Positions 11,305 through 23,130 of a stretch of DNA of 64,000 nucleotides are shown here, in pieces (positions within the stretch are counted from its first letter, which is position 1; each line of letters starts with the position of its first letter). A program made the translations under genes and the position numbers. This DNA comes from Plantago ovata (Eukaryota; Streptophyta; Magnoliopsida; Lamiales; Plantaginaceae): positions 2,419,545 to 2,483,544 of the forward strand of contig CM051456.1 of NCBI GenBank assembly GCA_028274465.1. Reading direction: 5' to 3'. The notes under the pieces were generated by a model, which did not search any database, had not been told where the DNA came from, and was given only the letters and a program-made list of their open reading frames with translations.

Positions 11305-11882
11305 ATATAGATAACATAATCAACATGTACTACTATAAAATATGAACCCTGAATAGTGCACAAGTTTTGGAGTAACCTGATCTCGTCATCTCGACCCAAA
11401 CCTAGCCTCTGATCCTTCCTTCTTCAGTATATTCTTTTTTAATTTAGATGTTCTCAAGTCAAAATGAAAGCTCAATGAATATTGTTGTTTTTAGTTTGGA
11501 GAAATGGTGCAAGAAAATTGCGAGAGGACAAGGTGATGAAACAAGAACAATGGAGACTTCCAAAATGGCTCACGCCAAAGGCTTGAGGATTAGAAAGGCC
11601 TTACATTTAAAAGGGAGGCTTGGATCGAAAAATCATTACTCAATCATCCAACAAAGGATGAAACACCAATTAATAATTAATCAAGTCAAAACAAGAAAAG
11701 AAATTAATAAGAGTAAACTAGGTTTAAATACCAAAAGAATTAAACACCACCGAATTAGTGATTAATTATTTAATTAATATTAATTAGGAGTAAGTGGTAT
11801 AGTATACTAGACTGTAGTCTAGTACAGTAGTACTACTACTGTCTACCGGTGAACATTAATACCGGTGACTGGTGAACACTAA
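11305..11882. other. Spacer between the two Harbinger elements
   Basis: No known gene. A 105-codon open frame at 11448-11765 is Lys/Arg-rich and unrecognised. Near 11800-11850 there is a dense short palindrome cluster (tagactgtagtcta, agtagtactact). Confidence 0.5.
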
Positions 11883-12290
11883 GGCCTTCATTATCATCCA
11901 CCACCCATCACCCACCCCACTATTCAATTTCAAATAAAAAATTAATTTATCTCTCATCCACATATCTCATCCTTCAACCAACTCACCACAACACCAAAAT
12001 CCACATTTATCATGACCACCCACCATCCAACCAATTCAATTTATTTCTTTTTTTATTTTCTTATTATCATTTAATAATTATAATATAATAATTGTATATT
12101 ATTATAAAATTACTGTATTAGTTTAGAAACTTTCTCTAATATTCCGAAATAATAAATTAAGCATTATTATATTAATAAAGTACAACCATTACTAAAGGAA
12201 AACAAATTAATACTACAATATTTTTATAAATTGATTACAACGGAAAACATGCAATGCAGAATTATGAAAAAACGAAATAAAAATACATAT

Positions 12291-13621
12291 TTAGTCCTCC
12301 TCATTGAAATTCTCCCATATGTGCTCAATCAAGTCGTTCATAAGCTCCTTGTGCGCCTCTCTGTTCCGAAGTTGATCCCTGTTAGTCATATACTGGGCAA
12401 CACTTGCAATTCGTTCCGTGGAGAAGTTGAAAATGGGATCCACATAGCCTTCTTCAGGCTCTTCTTGATTGACCTGTCTAGTCCGATCGTTCATAAATTC
12501 TTTGGGACCGGTATAGTTTAGATAAGTGTCTCTTTCATCCTCCACTATCATATTGTGCATGATGATACACGCATGCATAATTGTCCCCATGGCATGTCGA
12601 TCCCATAGAAAACATGGATGTTTAATAAATGTGAATCGAGCTTGTAGAACACCAATGCCCGTTCAACATCTTTCCTAACAGACTCTTGATGTTGAGCAAA
12701 TAACTTGTGCTTACGGACAATAGGAGACTTGATAGATTTGACAAATGCAGCCCATGCTGGATATATGCCATCAGTGAGGTAATACCCCATATTTCTTTCT
12801 CGGCCGTTAATGGTGTAATTGACTTTCGGTGCACGGCCTGCTAAAATATCATCGAAAATAGGTGATTTGTTTAGCACATTAATATCATTGTTTGTACCTG
12901 GGGATCCAAAAAATGCATGCCAAATCCATAGGTCTTCGGATGCAACAGCTTCCAAAATAATCGTTGGCTTCCCACTTCTTCCTTGATACTGCCCTGCCCA
13001 AGCAGTCGGACAATTCTTCAATTCCCAGTGCATGCAATCAATACTTCCCATCATTCCCGGAAATCCACGTTCTTCACCAATGTATAGTAGTCGCGCCATG
13101 TCCTCTTGTGTTGGACGTCTAAGGTATTCATTCCCAAAGTGTGCAACTACGCCTTCTGCAAACTTCATAACTGATTTTCTTATCAGTTGTTCGCTCATTC
13201 GAAGGCACTCGTCATGCAAATCTGGTGATGTTCCGTAGGCTAAAACTCTTATAGCACCAGTACATTTTTGAATCAAAGACATACCTAGCCGACCAGTGGC
13301 ATCACGCTTCTGCTGAAAATATTCATCGGAACTTAGTGCCTCCATTATACGCTCAAAGACGTGCTTTCTCATTCGAAACCTACGACGGAAAATATCTTCA
13401 TGGTAGATTGGCATGTCTGAAAAATACATTTTGAACAGTTGTTCATGACCATCCTCACGAATTCGCTCAATATGACGCCTCTTAGCTCTAGTATTGTGGC
13501 TTGTGGGTTGTAACATGGTAGGAATTTTCATGACCACATCCTCAAGAATGCGATCAAGTGTTTGGTTTTGTTCTTCTAACTCATCTATTTCATTGAGACT
13601 GGAAGAAGCATAACTTGACAT
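12291..13621 (-). pseudogene. Harbinger-type transposase (Plant_tran family), frameshifted
   Basis: The frame starts MSSYASSSLNEIDELEEQ at 13621. It has the nuclease signature SIDCMHWE (D195), GTNNDINVL (D246) and SVRKDVERA (E320), with the usual WAGQYQGRSGKPT and ILEAVASEDLWIWHAFFG blocks. Directly after the catalytic Glu, near 12651, one T appears missing: the expected continuation moves to another frame, which resumes as MGTIMHACIIMHNMIVED and ends NEED at 12291. Apart from that one base the gene is close to full length (about 430 residues). Confidence 0.9.
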
Positions 13622-14137
13622 TATTTTTAGTGTGGATACAAGGAAGAGTGAGGGAAAGTAGAAGTGTTGGAAAGATGTATGTGTAAGTATGGTAAAGATC
13701 ACTCCCATATTTAAAGAGTTATATAGATGAATTTAAGTGGACAATGAGTTGGATCTTAGTCAACAATGAGTTGGATATGAGTCAGCAAATTGGAAGAAGC
13801 ATGTGAAACTTTGTCTGTAAAATCAATAATGGCATTGTAGTGGAAGATGGAATCATTAAAGTTTGTCTGACAAATTTTAAAGATGAATTGACTAAAGAGG
13901 AAGAAGCATGTGAAGTTTCTTGAAAAAAACGAAAGTAGAATAGGCTATAGACTGATAAAAGCTCATAGATTTAATTATAGCAGTACATATCAATAAGAAA
14001 CAACACACCTTACATTTGAAAATAGCAAATACACCCGATTACAAACATAATTATACATAATGGAGCGAAATCAAACATCACTGAAATAATACGAAGACAT
14101 AATAATGCATTACGGCAATAAAAAGACATAGTGATAA

Positions 14138-15145
14138 TTAAAGGTACTCCGCCAACAAGCGATTCTTGACCTGTTCTTCTTGCTCAGTTAGATTCGTTTT
14201 AGCCAACAAAGCATTCAACAAATTGGCATTCAGCTTCTTTTGCTCCAATTCGACCTTCGTTTTCTCAAATTCGACCTTCACCTCAAGTTATTTCTCACGC
14301 GTGAGCCTCATTGCACGCAGCTCACTAGTAAATTCATCCGAAATCACAGCAGTTGAAGAAGATGCCACACCTTTGCCCTTCCTTCTAGTTTTTGCCTGAT
14401 TTCGACCAGTAGGACGGTTTATTGTTGAAGCACCACTCACTGGAGTATCTGGTGTACCATCATCATCATCATCATCGGTTCTTGATTTTTTTGAACTACC
14501 ATGACCTTCTTGCTCGGACTCCATTGCATCTGGATGAGGCCTTCTTTGTCCTCCACCATAACTCAACTCCCACTTGGGACAATGGCGCATAACTGTTTCA
14601 AACACAAGTTTATGCGGAAATCCAGCCTTCTTGCCCTTAGTACCCTTACTATATAGCTTGTTAGCTATGGCGTCAACATCTGCATCACTCATTCCGCTCG
14701 TTTTCTGGGCATAGGCTGCCCTGCAATTACCGATCCACTCAGTGACATTTTTGTTGAGCCGCTAATAACGAGCTCTCATTGACTCTGCGGAACGTTGATT
14801 GATTTTTCCGGGGTTTTCTTTTCGCGCTTGCTCATATAACTTATAAACCTCACCCCAAAAGGTTTCTTGTTTCTGACCAGTGCCCTTTATCGCATTTTGA
14901 CTGACGTAAATCCATGCTGACATTAGGGTGCAATCTTCAACGACATCCCAAGACACCGCCGCTTGATTGTTCGAATTCGTAACATTTTGAGGGGTCGAGT
15001 TCGTAACATTTTGAGGCTCGGGGCTATTTTGAGTGGGATTCGGTGGAAACTGAGTGTATGTTTCATAACTTGGGAAATTTGAAGAGTTTTGGGTACTTTG
15101 ATAAGTAGAATAAAACTCTGGAAAGAAATCTTCATTTGGATCCAT
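14138..15145 (-). pseudogene. Harbinger element 2 ORF1 (Myb-like/NAM-associated type), two stops
   Basis: Starts MDPNEDFFPEFYSTYQ at 15145. A Gln/Asn/Pro-rich head is followed by the trihelix-like block SWDVVEDCTLMSAWIYVSQN and ESMRARY. A TAG follows (codon normally Trp), then the frame continues RLNKNVTEWIG and a nuclear, acidic (DDDDDD) middle. A second in-frame stop is at 14288-14290; the frame reopens to a Leu/Lys/Glu coiled coil and a final stop at 14138. Such proteins are the partner subunit of Harbinger transposases and are often mis-annotated as host transcription factors. Confidence 0.8.
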
Positions 15146-15527
15146 TTGGCTAGGAGAGAATGAGAGTAATTTAGGGTTTTTTGAAGTGTGTAAAATGTAA
15201 TGAAGTTAGGTTATATTTATAGATGGAAAAAAATTATGAATTTTAATATTTTTTTTATTTAAAATAATAAAAATATCAGATAATATAAAAGATAATGATA
15301 AAATCTAAAAAGATAAATATAAAGATAAATGAAAAATTAAAAAAATAAAAATAAACAAATAGGAGGGAGACAAACCATATATGCCACCAGTCGGTGGCTG
15401 GTGGCACGATGGGCGCCCGAGAGATGGCGCCTATCTCTTTTTTTTTTTTTTTAAATGGGGGGTGGCAGTGGGACCCACTGAATAGTGAGCCACCACCCAC
15501 CACCCCCCTAGACCGATATTATTGGTC

Positions 15528-15998
15528 TAATGCGAACTCTAGCAGCTGGCACGCCTTTGCCTTGATTTGATTTGATTTTTAAATGGGGTTCCCAACGCCA
15601 CGCAACAGTAATAAGTAACCAAGCATGTCACGTCATTGTCCTGTTGATACACATTAGGTATGGATACAGAAGTTACTTTATTTGATACCTCCATCGATGC
15701 TCACCGATTTTCTCTTCTCTCGGATTTGTATCTTCATGTCAGCTCGATTTTCTCTCGGAGGTCAGTCTTTATATGCACAACGGAAACAGTAATAAGTAAC
15801 AAGGCATGTCACGTCATTCTCTTTACCCCTTTCATATACTGTCTTTTAATCTATAGCATAAAAATCAAATTTCCCAGTTTACCTCTTTTGTGTTCGAAAT
15901 CTTCTGATGAAGATTTTTGTTCTTCCATATGGATATGGAGTTGTATTATATAACAGCGATATGGGAAAGATAGTCTCTCACCCAGTCACCCACCAAAT
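15528..15998. repeat. Intergenic stretch with a ~35-bp direct repeat
   Basis: The segment acagtaataagtaac...gcatgtcacgtcatt occurs at about 15605-15637 and again at 15786-15818, 181 bp apart. No coding signal is recognised. Confidence 0.6.
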
Positions 15999-15999
15999 C

Positions 16000-16237
16000 A
16001 CATAGGTATCCACTTCAAATTACATATTTTGGCAGTTTGGATACCAAAAAATAAACCAACTAGAATGCCATAATTAGAGCTCCGAGGGAGCAAGTTGATA
16101 TCCACCAGAGGGTGGTTCTATTTAGTCTCACTCAGTTCTTTGTTTCTTTCTTCACCATCAATGGCATTTTGGGTGGTTTATTTTTTGGTCTCAGAAAGCA
16201 TGCCAAAAAAATGTAATTTGAAGTGGATACCTATGTG
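16000..16237. repeat. Long imperfect hairpin, 70-75-bp arms
   Basis: 16000-16070 (cataggtatccacttcaaat ...) pairs with 16162-16237 (... atttgaagtggatacctatg). The outermost ~30 bases pair almost perfectly; the inner part has bulges. The loop is about 91 bases. It could be an inverted-repeat locus giving small RNAs, a fold-back element, or a fragment of an inverted duplication. Open frames on both strands across it match nothing I recognise. Confidence 0.75.
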
Positions 16238-16814
16238 CTTTGAAGCAACGGGTGCTTGCTCTTCAAATGCTAAAACCCAGCAACTTGGGCGCCGGTCAAA
16301 CTTGTCCGACATGAGATACCGTGTGATCATCTCATATGCGCCCATATTCATCCTTCTCACCTTCATCTCTGTGACTCTGATGTATGCCATGAGAAAGGCA
16401 CCATGTGGCTGATGATGATGTTCAAAGTAGCTGTAGTTCTCTTTTTTTTTTTTCTTTCTGTTTAACAAATGCCAATATGCGGCATCTACTCTAGTTAATT
16501 TAGATGTAGTTTTTTTCTTTCTATGTTTAACAAATGCCAATATGGCATCTAGCTTCTTGTAATTTTTATTATTTTCATGTTATGAAATTCTAGCTTTCTT
16601 GCCCTTAATTTGGTGTTATTAATTGCATTACTACAAAATTCAAATGATGCTTCCTTAATTTCGTGTTAATTGCATTACTACTATTTTCGTAAGCTTAATT
16701 CATTCATTAATATTACCCAGCTTCATGCTAGCTACTGTATTACCAATTCTTTAATTGCTGTAGCTAACTAATGCATGTTAAAACTACAATCATCTTTACT
16801 TTTTTTTTTTTTCA

Positions 16815-17026
16815 GCAAATACCACCTGAAATTAAGGGTGAGGAGGTATATATGGAGAAAAAGTACATTGCCAGAAGAAGCCACGTTAAGAAGAATTGAT
16901 AATTCTGGAAAATGTTGGAATGTTAGAATTGAACAATTTAGGAATCATTACTTTTTTACTGATGGATGGAAAGAATTTGCAAATGAGGTTAATCTTGAAT
17001 CTTGGGAGAGTTTGCTTTTTTACTGA
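16815..17026 (+). pseudogene. B3 DNA-binding domain fragment
   Basis: The frame reads LPEEATLRRIDNSGKCWNV, then HYFFTDGWKEFANEVNLES, and a stop at 17024-17026. LP-E-TL, a Trp-Val strand and FTDGWKEF are the hallmark B3 order of the plant REM/ARF/VAL superfamily, which binds DNA. The usual next block (gD-LvF) is degenerate and no other exon is nearby, so this is a single-domain relic. A T run just upstream (16800-16812) followed by CAG looks like an old splice acceptor. Confidence 0.8.
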
Positions 17027-17095
17027 CTTGGTTTCAGTTGAAATGAAGTTGAAACCAACTCAATTTCAACAGAAAACAATGAAACTTACACTAAA

Positions 17096-17395
17096 ACTAA
17101 CACAAAACTTTTGAAAAATGGACTTGTGTTATAGTTAGGGACTTGCTTTTCGAATGTTTTGAGAAGGCCATGGACTTAATTTTTGTGAATCATATTATTA
17201 AAATTATTTTTGGTCCAAAACTAACTTTAGCCTTAAACTAATTTTTGGTTTGAAACTAACAATTGGTAGTTTTGGTATTGAACAACTTAATGCTAACACA
17301 AAACTTTTGGAATTTCAATTTGTGTTATAAGGACCCGTTTTTCGAATGTTATGAGAAGGCCAGGAACTTATTTTGGGTGAATTATATAATTTCTG
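17096..17395 (+). repeat. Diverged ~80-bp direct duplication downstream of the B3 fragment
   Basis: acacaaaacttttg...cgaatgttttgagaaggcca at 17097-17170 recurs as acacaaaacttttg...cgaatgttatgagaaggcca at 17297-17362, about 199 bp apart. Confidence 0.7.
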
Positions 17396-18033
17396 AAACT
17401 ACAATTTATTTGAAATTAACTTCTCACATTAATTTTGGTTTGAAACTAAATTTAATGTGAAATTAACTTAATCACCCTTTGGGGGATGGAACTCGGGACC
17501 TTGGATACAAAGTATCTCAATTTGGCATTCGTTTGAAATCTTTTTGTTGACCTTTCACATTTGATTCTTAAGAGCCATGGCCTTAACTTTTATACATTGC
17601 ATAATGCTCCTTTTAGTTGTTTTACAAACAGAACTAAAAGAAATTAACAAAATAAATGTAAAAATTTACACGGGGCGGAGGGACTACACATTTTTTTACA
17701 TACTTTTTTTTTTTTTTTTTTAACAGCCAAAGTAGTTTATGATTCTATTAAACATTGACTTTTTTTAGCTTCCATTTGACGACTCCGAATTAATCCTAAA
17801 ACGTAGCATTAAAAAATATTTAAAATTATATTATGAAAATATAAGATTTGCACTTTCATGATATAAGTTCAAATATTTATTTTTCGGTGAGATTTATGAT
17901 TAAAATGGCAAAAAGTCAAAGAAACGAATGAAAAACTTTAGTGTGTACGGAGGAAGTGCAATACAATTACGAAAATAAAGGAGAGCCTCCAACTTACAAA
18001 ACATAGGTACAACACCCTTGACAACTAAGGTTA
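17396..18033. other. Intergenic AT-rich DNA with Stowaway-like scraps
   Basis: No gene. CGGAGGGACTAC near 17675-17690 and CGGAGGAAGT near 17949-17958 resemble Stowaway ends, but do not form a clear pair. Confidence 0.4.
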
Positions 18034-18225
18034 TGTTCTCTTCTCGTCTGAATGAAACTGATTTGAACTGAATGAAGTTGATTTGAACTTAATTTATTTG
18101 TAGTATAAAATACTATTAAGCAAATCTGAACTGGACCTAATGCATTAATTGAACTGAATTAAACTTAATGCATCTGAACTGATGTGAACTGAACTTAAAA
18201 TAATTAATTTTTAGACGAAGAGAAC
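18034..18225. mobile_element. MITE with TGTTCTCTTC ends
   Basis: Left end TGTTCTCTTCTCGTCTGAAT and right end TTAGACGAAGAGAACA are inverse. The inside is a run of variants of 'gaactgaa' on the plus strand. No coding capacity and no convincing target duplication. Confidence 0.75.
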
Positions 18226-18484
18226 AAAGTCTAAAAACCCAAAAGATAGAGACCAAATGTGACGTTGATGTACGTCCTCTCATTCGTGACCTTGGTTTTG
18301 AAAAAACTCCATCGTTGACAATGGAAGCGTTGAGGTTGGACGACGGCGGTGGTGGCGTGGGATGGCGCGTGGCGCGTGTACAAAGCAAAACGTGCTTGCT
18401 ACTCCATCGAAAATGCCGGAATCGACTGTTAGCTGTGGTAAGGCTCTGTCATTGTCTAATTCTTCCCTTTTGTGTTTTTTTTTT

Positions 18485-19473
18485 AGGGTCCATTATTTTT
18501 AGACCCCCTGTTAGATGTCGAAATTACATGTAAGTGACCATCGTATTTTTTATAACGTTCAAAGGACCATTAGATAGTTTTAATTACATCCAGGTCCACG
18601 AATTTGACTTTTCGCGAATTAAAACATGGAAAGTACATTTTTGCCCCTGGTCAAAATTCAGAATTTTGCATTGACCAAACAATATTGATTTATGTTTATT
18701 ATACATTGACCCCCAACATTTTCTATTTTATGAAATTGACATTAAAAACTTCTAAAATTTTCAAATTGGTCCAAAACCTTATTGCAAATCAATCCCAACA
18801 AGATTAACATTTTGATATTTACCAATGAGGTCTAGTTCAATTGGTTAGACTGAGGTGTCATGACACTAGAGGTCATAGGTTCAATTCTCGCCAAGTGCGG
18901 GATTATTTATAATTTATTACTAGCTTTGTAATGTTACTTAAGAAATTGTAATGGTTCGATTATGAAAAAAAATCCCAACAAGATTAATATTCAGAAATAA
19001 GTCACAATGTGTTTTTTTTCCTTCTTCCTTTTTTTTTTTTTTTTTAATTTTATTAAATTAATCCGGTACCGGAATTCCGGACCGATGGCAGCTCCGATCG
19101 GGAGCTAGCTGCAATGGCAGCTCCCAGATCGGGAGCTGCCATAGGAGCTGCGCATGGCAGCTTGGCAGCTCCCGATCTGGGAGCTGCCGGTCCGGTACCG
19201 GATTTGCTCTTGTCACCGGAATCCGGTGACTAAGTTGAATAAGAAGATTGAAAAAAAGAAAAAAAAATAAAGGGAAAAGAGAAAATGAAAAAAGAAAAAG
19301 GAAAAAGAAAATAGAAATTTGTTAAGGCATTGTTTGGATATAAGAGAGAGAAAAATTCAATATTTTGTGGTCAACTCAGGTGAGAGAAAATGGACCCAGA
19401 TGTAATTAAAAATATGATGGTCCTTCAGACGAAAATGTGTTATCTAGTGGGGGGTCCAAGAGTAAAAATCCCT
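18485..19473. mobile_element. Palindrome-cored TIR element, copy A
   Basis: Ends AGGGTCC...TTTTTAGACCCCCTG and, inverted, AGGGATTTTTACTCTTGGACCCCC form imperfect terminal inverted repeats. T-runs flank both sides, so a target duplication cannot be read. At the centre (about 19062-19206), between T-rich and A-rich shoulders, lies a GC-rich fold-back built from GGAGCT/AGCTCC words bounded by CGGTACCGG. A SINE has inserted into its left half. Copies B and C have the same plan. It encodes no protein; superfamily unknown. Confidence 0.7.
18812..18970 (+). mobile_element. tRNA-derived SINE nested in element A, 21-bp TSD
   Basis: Direct repeats AATCCCAACAAGATTAAYATT at 18791-18811 and 18971-18991 flank a 159-bp body. 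Box A (agttcaattggttagac) and box B (ggttcaattctcgcc) match a tRNA-like Pol III promoter. It ends in a short A run. It differs from the SINE at 4347. Confidence 0.9.
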
Positions 19474-19670
19474 TTTTTTTAAATCTGTCGAAGCTCAATG
19501 TTCATTGGCCTGTTTGTTCTTACTGTGGTGATGATTTACGATCCAAGTCTTTGTTATTGGATCTGTTTGGTTTCAATTAGGGCACATTTTTGCACCCTAT
19601 TATGAATGAGGTTCGTTATTTGGTATGCAATGCTTTTTCTGGAATTTTTTTTGCGCATTTCAGGGCCAGT

Positions 19671-19701
<31 letters not shown>

Positions 19702-20665
19702 GCTAGCCTCTGTGTTAATTAGTGATTGTCCGGGATGTTTGTCGATTCCTTAAACTGGATGTCCATGAGCTTGGTTCATACGCATTTTATAAATGTTCAC
19801 AGTAGTGGGTTTTTTATTTCCTTATGTTAATTCATGGTATGGCAGTGTTTTGGTTATCTAAATCTGCTCTCTGTTAGTATTTGATTAAATGTCTTTGGAG
19901 AGAATCTCTAACTGACAAGGTCTAGGAGAGAAATGAAATAAAAGGGAAGATTTATTTGAAAGTTGTTGGACAGTTCTGTGTGCGATGATATGGTTGATTC
20001 TGTTAAAACTGAGATGTTTGATTATCATTCTCACAACCAGTTTTTGTATTTTCACTTTGCGAGGTCGTATATGAACGAGGGTAAAGGGCAGGCCCCCGTC
20101 ATGAAGTTGGAAGAGTGTTTGGAGCTCCATTTGCACAAGAGTATTGCTATATGGTTGGTGGAAAATACGGTAAAGGGTGTTGGTAAGAATCTCAGTCACA
20201 ACCTCTTGTATTTGCGGAGGCCAGTCTATCACAATCACTTATGTGTTGCATGCATTGTTGTATGGTCAATTTAACATTTTGATTGTGTTGGTCCAATTAA
20301 GTGAAAGAATGGCGATGATGATTTTGTGAAATTTTAAACTGCCCCTCTTGACTCAATCTAGTCCAGTTACTGTACATGCATTGAAATAGAATTTGTCTTG
20401 TTAAAGTTCTTTTTATTTTGTTTGAAATTTCTGCAATTGCATTTAATGATAAAGCCAAACCTTTGCATGCCTAAAAAAAGCATGTGATGCATGTCATGTT
20501 CATTAGCATGGATGATGATATTTAATGAACTATATAGTAAGTACTAACTATTCTATCATTAAATGTTAATCATTTTACTCTATTTCATTTTGTTGCCAAA
20601 AATGTACAGTACTAAACTGTTGAGTGATTAATTAATGCCTTATATTCTTGATTGATGATGAGCAC
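19474..20665. other. Intergenic DNA, no recognised gene
   Basis: One open frame at 19963-20274 (with KLEECLELHLHKSIAIWLVE) is unlike any family I know and is probably relic coding DNA. A 24-base T run lies at about 19671-19692. Confidence 0.4.
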
Positions 20666-21041
20666 AGAAGAGAGGTTATGATTAAATTCATGGATGAATA
20701 CTGCAAAGAGTACTCTCTAGAGTATAATTTTCTTTTACCTGCCCATGGACTTTAGGTATAAATTGTTCTTTCATTGCTTGCATAAATTCTGGGAATTGAA
20801 TCTTTCCCATTTTTTTAATTGTACTTTAATATTGGATATTTTGTTTAGGTCTGGTGACAATAATCTTGGCTATGCCTTTGTGAACTTCACAAATGCTGCT
20901 TGTGCTTCAACATTCAAACATGTCTTGCAAGGCCTAAAGTGGACATTAGTTTGTGGTGACGATGGTCCTATGACATCCAAGAAAATCTACTTGGCTATAT
21001 TCATGAAAATACTTGAACACCCTAATCAATTAATCCATTGA
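20666..21041 (+). pseudogene. Mei2-like RNA-recognition-motif fragment
   Basis: Two exons. Exon 1 (20666-20755) reads RREVMIKFMDEYCKEYSLEY and, after a 1-2-base shift, FYLPMDF. The donor is AG|GTATAA. Exon 2 (20849-21041) reads SGDNNLGYAFVNFTNAACAS and GLKWTLVCGDDGPMTSKKIY, ending at TGA. This is the C-terminal RRM of Mei2-like/terminal-ear1 proteins, RNA binders in meiosis and shoot development; NLGYAFVNFTNA is diagnostic. The frame shift and the lack of other exons make it a fragment. Confidence 0.85.
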
Positions 21042-21121
21042 AAGTGACAACAAAAGAGAACCCTACTTAGATATAGCAAAGACAAGTTGTGTAAGAAAAA
21101 CTGTGTTTAGTCAAAAAAGTC

Positions 21122-21388
21122 CATTTCTATATATAAATTGTAATTTTAGTATTGTAGATGAATTTTTCAAAAACTATGGGAATTCATTTTGGAACAAAAA
21201 TTTCATTTTTTAAAACTGACAGTACGTTATTAAACAGAGAAATTTCATATTTATCGTTCCAATTCATATAATTTATTTGTCGGTCCTGTGTTGGGTTGCA
21301 TCCACAATATCTTTCATTTGTCGCAACTTGCAAAGTTGCAATTGATTCGATACTCAATCTTCTGAATTTCTCTTCATTCTAATTGAAT
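21122..21388. repeat. Copy 2 of the dispersed repeat (partner at 4562-4847)
   Basis: Near-identical to 4562-4847 without the 24-base insert. It lies about 80 bp downstream of the Mei2-like fragment. Beyond 21388 the two copies share nothing. Confidence 0.85.
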
Positions 21389-21540
21389 CCTTATTTTCTA
21401 ACCTGAAGTGTTTCGACAGGTAGTTTAACTTTTGGTTGTATTTTACATGAACTACCTAGCTAGGCGCAGCCAACATGTTCAACATTCAATTCGTAAGCAA
21501 AAGCATAGTGATTAATATACTATTAGATCGATGGACCATA

Positions 21541-21775
21541 CTCTCCCTCTGTTCCAATACAAATTATCCAGTTTAATTTTTTTTCAACAGTTTTCAACTT
21601 TAACTTCAAATTACTCTCAAACTATAATTATAAAATATTTAATAAAATTATATAGAAATTTAGGTTCTATATTTTCATAATATGATTTCGTCAAATACGT
21701 TATAATTATAGTTTAAGAGTACTCGGTAGTCGAAATTGAAAACTATTGGGTAAATTAAAGTGGGGCGGAGGAAGT
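21541..21775. mobile_element. Stowaway-like MITE
   Basis: Left end CTCCCTCTGTTCC and right end GGGGCGGAGGAAG are the canonical Stowaway pair. The interior folds back (actataattata/tataattatagt). Target TA on the left is clear; the right copy is mutated. Confidence 0.75.
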
Positions 21776-22384
21776 GTCTTTTTTATATTAGACCTCACCG
21801 TAATGATCTCACCCACTAAACCGCTGCTTAATTGAGTGGATGAGATCATTAGATAGAGGTTCAGTGTCTAACAAAGTGTTTAGTACTCTATTTAGAGAGA
21901 CAAAGTCACTTTCTAAATCAGTGTGTTATTATTTGGTGATGATTTAGGGTGAACGTTTCTCATCTTATAAAACTTCAACTCTCCATTTTAATGCCAGGAT
22001 ATTATTCATTTAGTTGACAGTCTATTTTTAATAATCTTTTCATATTGGATGGTTTTTTTTTTTTTTATAATTAAGTGAAATTATAGTACTACTCTAATTT
22101 AGATACATCAAATATTTTGATGACGGCATAATATAGTGGGGTAGAAAACATTAATTTGAGGATATAACAATATGTTTTCATGTAGAATAGCAAATTTATA
22201 CTTAACTTGTATATTAGGAAATATCAAGCTTACCAAAATCAACTAAAATTGCTTTGGCAATATCACTAACCTACTCTAAATTGGTCAGTATTTAACTATC
22301 CCTCTCCTCAAATTAGTCTCTTTATATTGAGATGGCTATAATAGTTTCAGTGAATGATGTTGAGTGGTTATATACTATATATAT
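21776..22384. other. AT-rich intergenic DNA
   Basis: No gene. A 24-26-bp imperfect inverted repeat (aatgatctcacccactaaac / gagtggatgagatcatt) lies at 21801-21852. Confidence 0.45.
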
Positions 22385-23130
22385 AATAAAAGTTTTCTAA
22401 TATACCTTTTTAGCGGCTCTAATTACAAAATAGTATCTACTATTCAATCAATTACATTTTGGTCCACGAATTTGACCAAATGGCGCTCTAACCACTGTTC
22501 TTTTTTTGAATTTTCTGACAGCCAAACAACCCTTACTCTTATTTAACAAAAAAATAAAAAATAAAAAAACGAGAAAGGAAAAAAGAAAAGAAAAAGAAAA
22601 AAAAGAAAATTAAAAAAAAAGTCATCACCTATCCATGGCCTTGGCTGGAGCTCCGGTTGGAGCTCCGACCAGACCTGTAGCAACTCCGACCACAACTCCA
22701 GATCAGAGCTGTAAAGCTCCGTTTGGAGCTTTGTTACAGAGCTCCAAGTCGGAGCTTACAGGTCCGATGAGGAGCTCTGTTACATAGCTCTTGATCGGAG
22801 CTAGTAATAAGCTCCGATCGGAGCTTATTAGAGCTCAGATCGGAGCTTAGATTCTGGTACCGGAATTACTCCGGTATCAGAGGAATAGAAGAAGGAGGAA
22901 GAAGATGGAAAAAGAAAAAAAAAAAAAAACAGATAAAAAAAAAGAAAAAGGAAAATAAATATTAAATTATTTAAGAGATAAGGCTTGTTTGGTTTGGGGG
23001 TTTGGGACAATGGCATTTATGTAAATAGGGTCCGGTCAATGCTATTTGGTATTAAAATGTAATTGATTGAGTAGTAGGGACAAATTTGAAATTAAGCCTC
23101 ATAAGAAGGTATTAATCAGGCATTTTCCCT
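22385..23130. mobile_element. Palindrome-cored TIR element, copy B
   Basis: The left arm (ctattcaatcaattacattt, 22440-22460) is the inverse of the right arm (aatgtaattgattgagtag), and ends near TAATAYACCTT on each side are inverse. The core (22636-22855) is a chain of GGAGCT/AGCTCC palindromes, several exactly AGCTCCGATCGGAGCT, between purine-rich shoulders. It has the same architecture as copies A and C. Exact borders are uncertain by about 10 bp. Confidence 0.7.

Larger units (their letters stand above)
11883..15527 (-). mobile_element. Second PIF/Harbinger transposon, different subfamily
   Basis: TAA flanks both sides (11880-11882 and 15528-15530), the expected Harbinger TSD. The ends (GGCCTTCATTATCAT and, inverted, GACCAATAATATCGG) are imperfect inverted repeats, and CACTATTCA recurs 35-40 bp inside each end. 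Inside are a Plant_tran-type (PF04827) transposase and an ORF1 gene, both minus strand and both broken. Weak TIR identity and several disabling mutations make it older than element 1. Confidence 0.82.

Noticed and set aside
18836-18902. tRNA-like sequence with GGTTCAATTCTCGCC
   Set aside because: Belongs to a second TSD-flanked SINE, not a functional tRNA.
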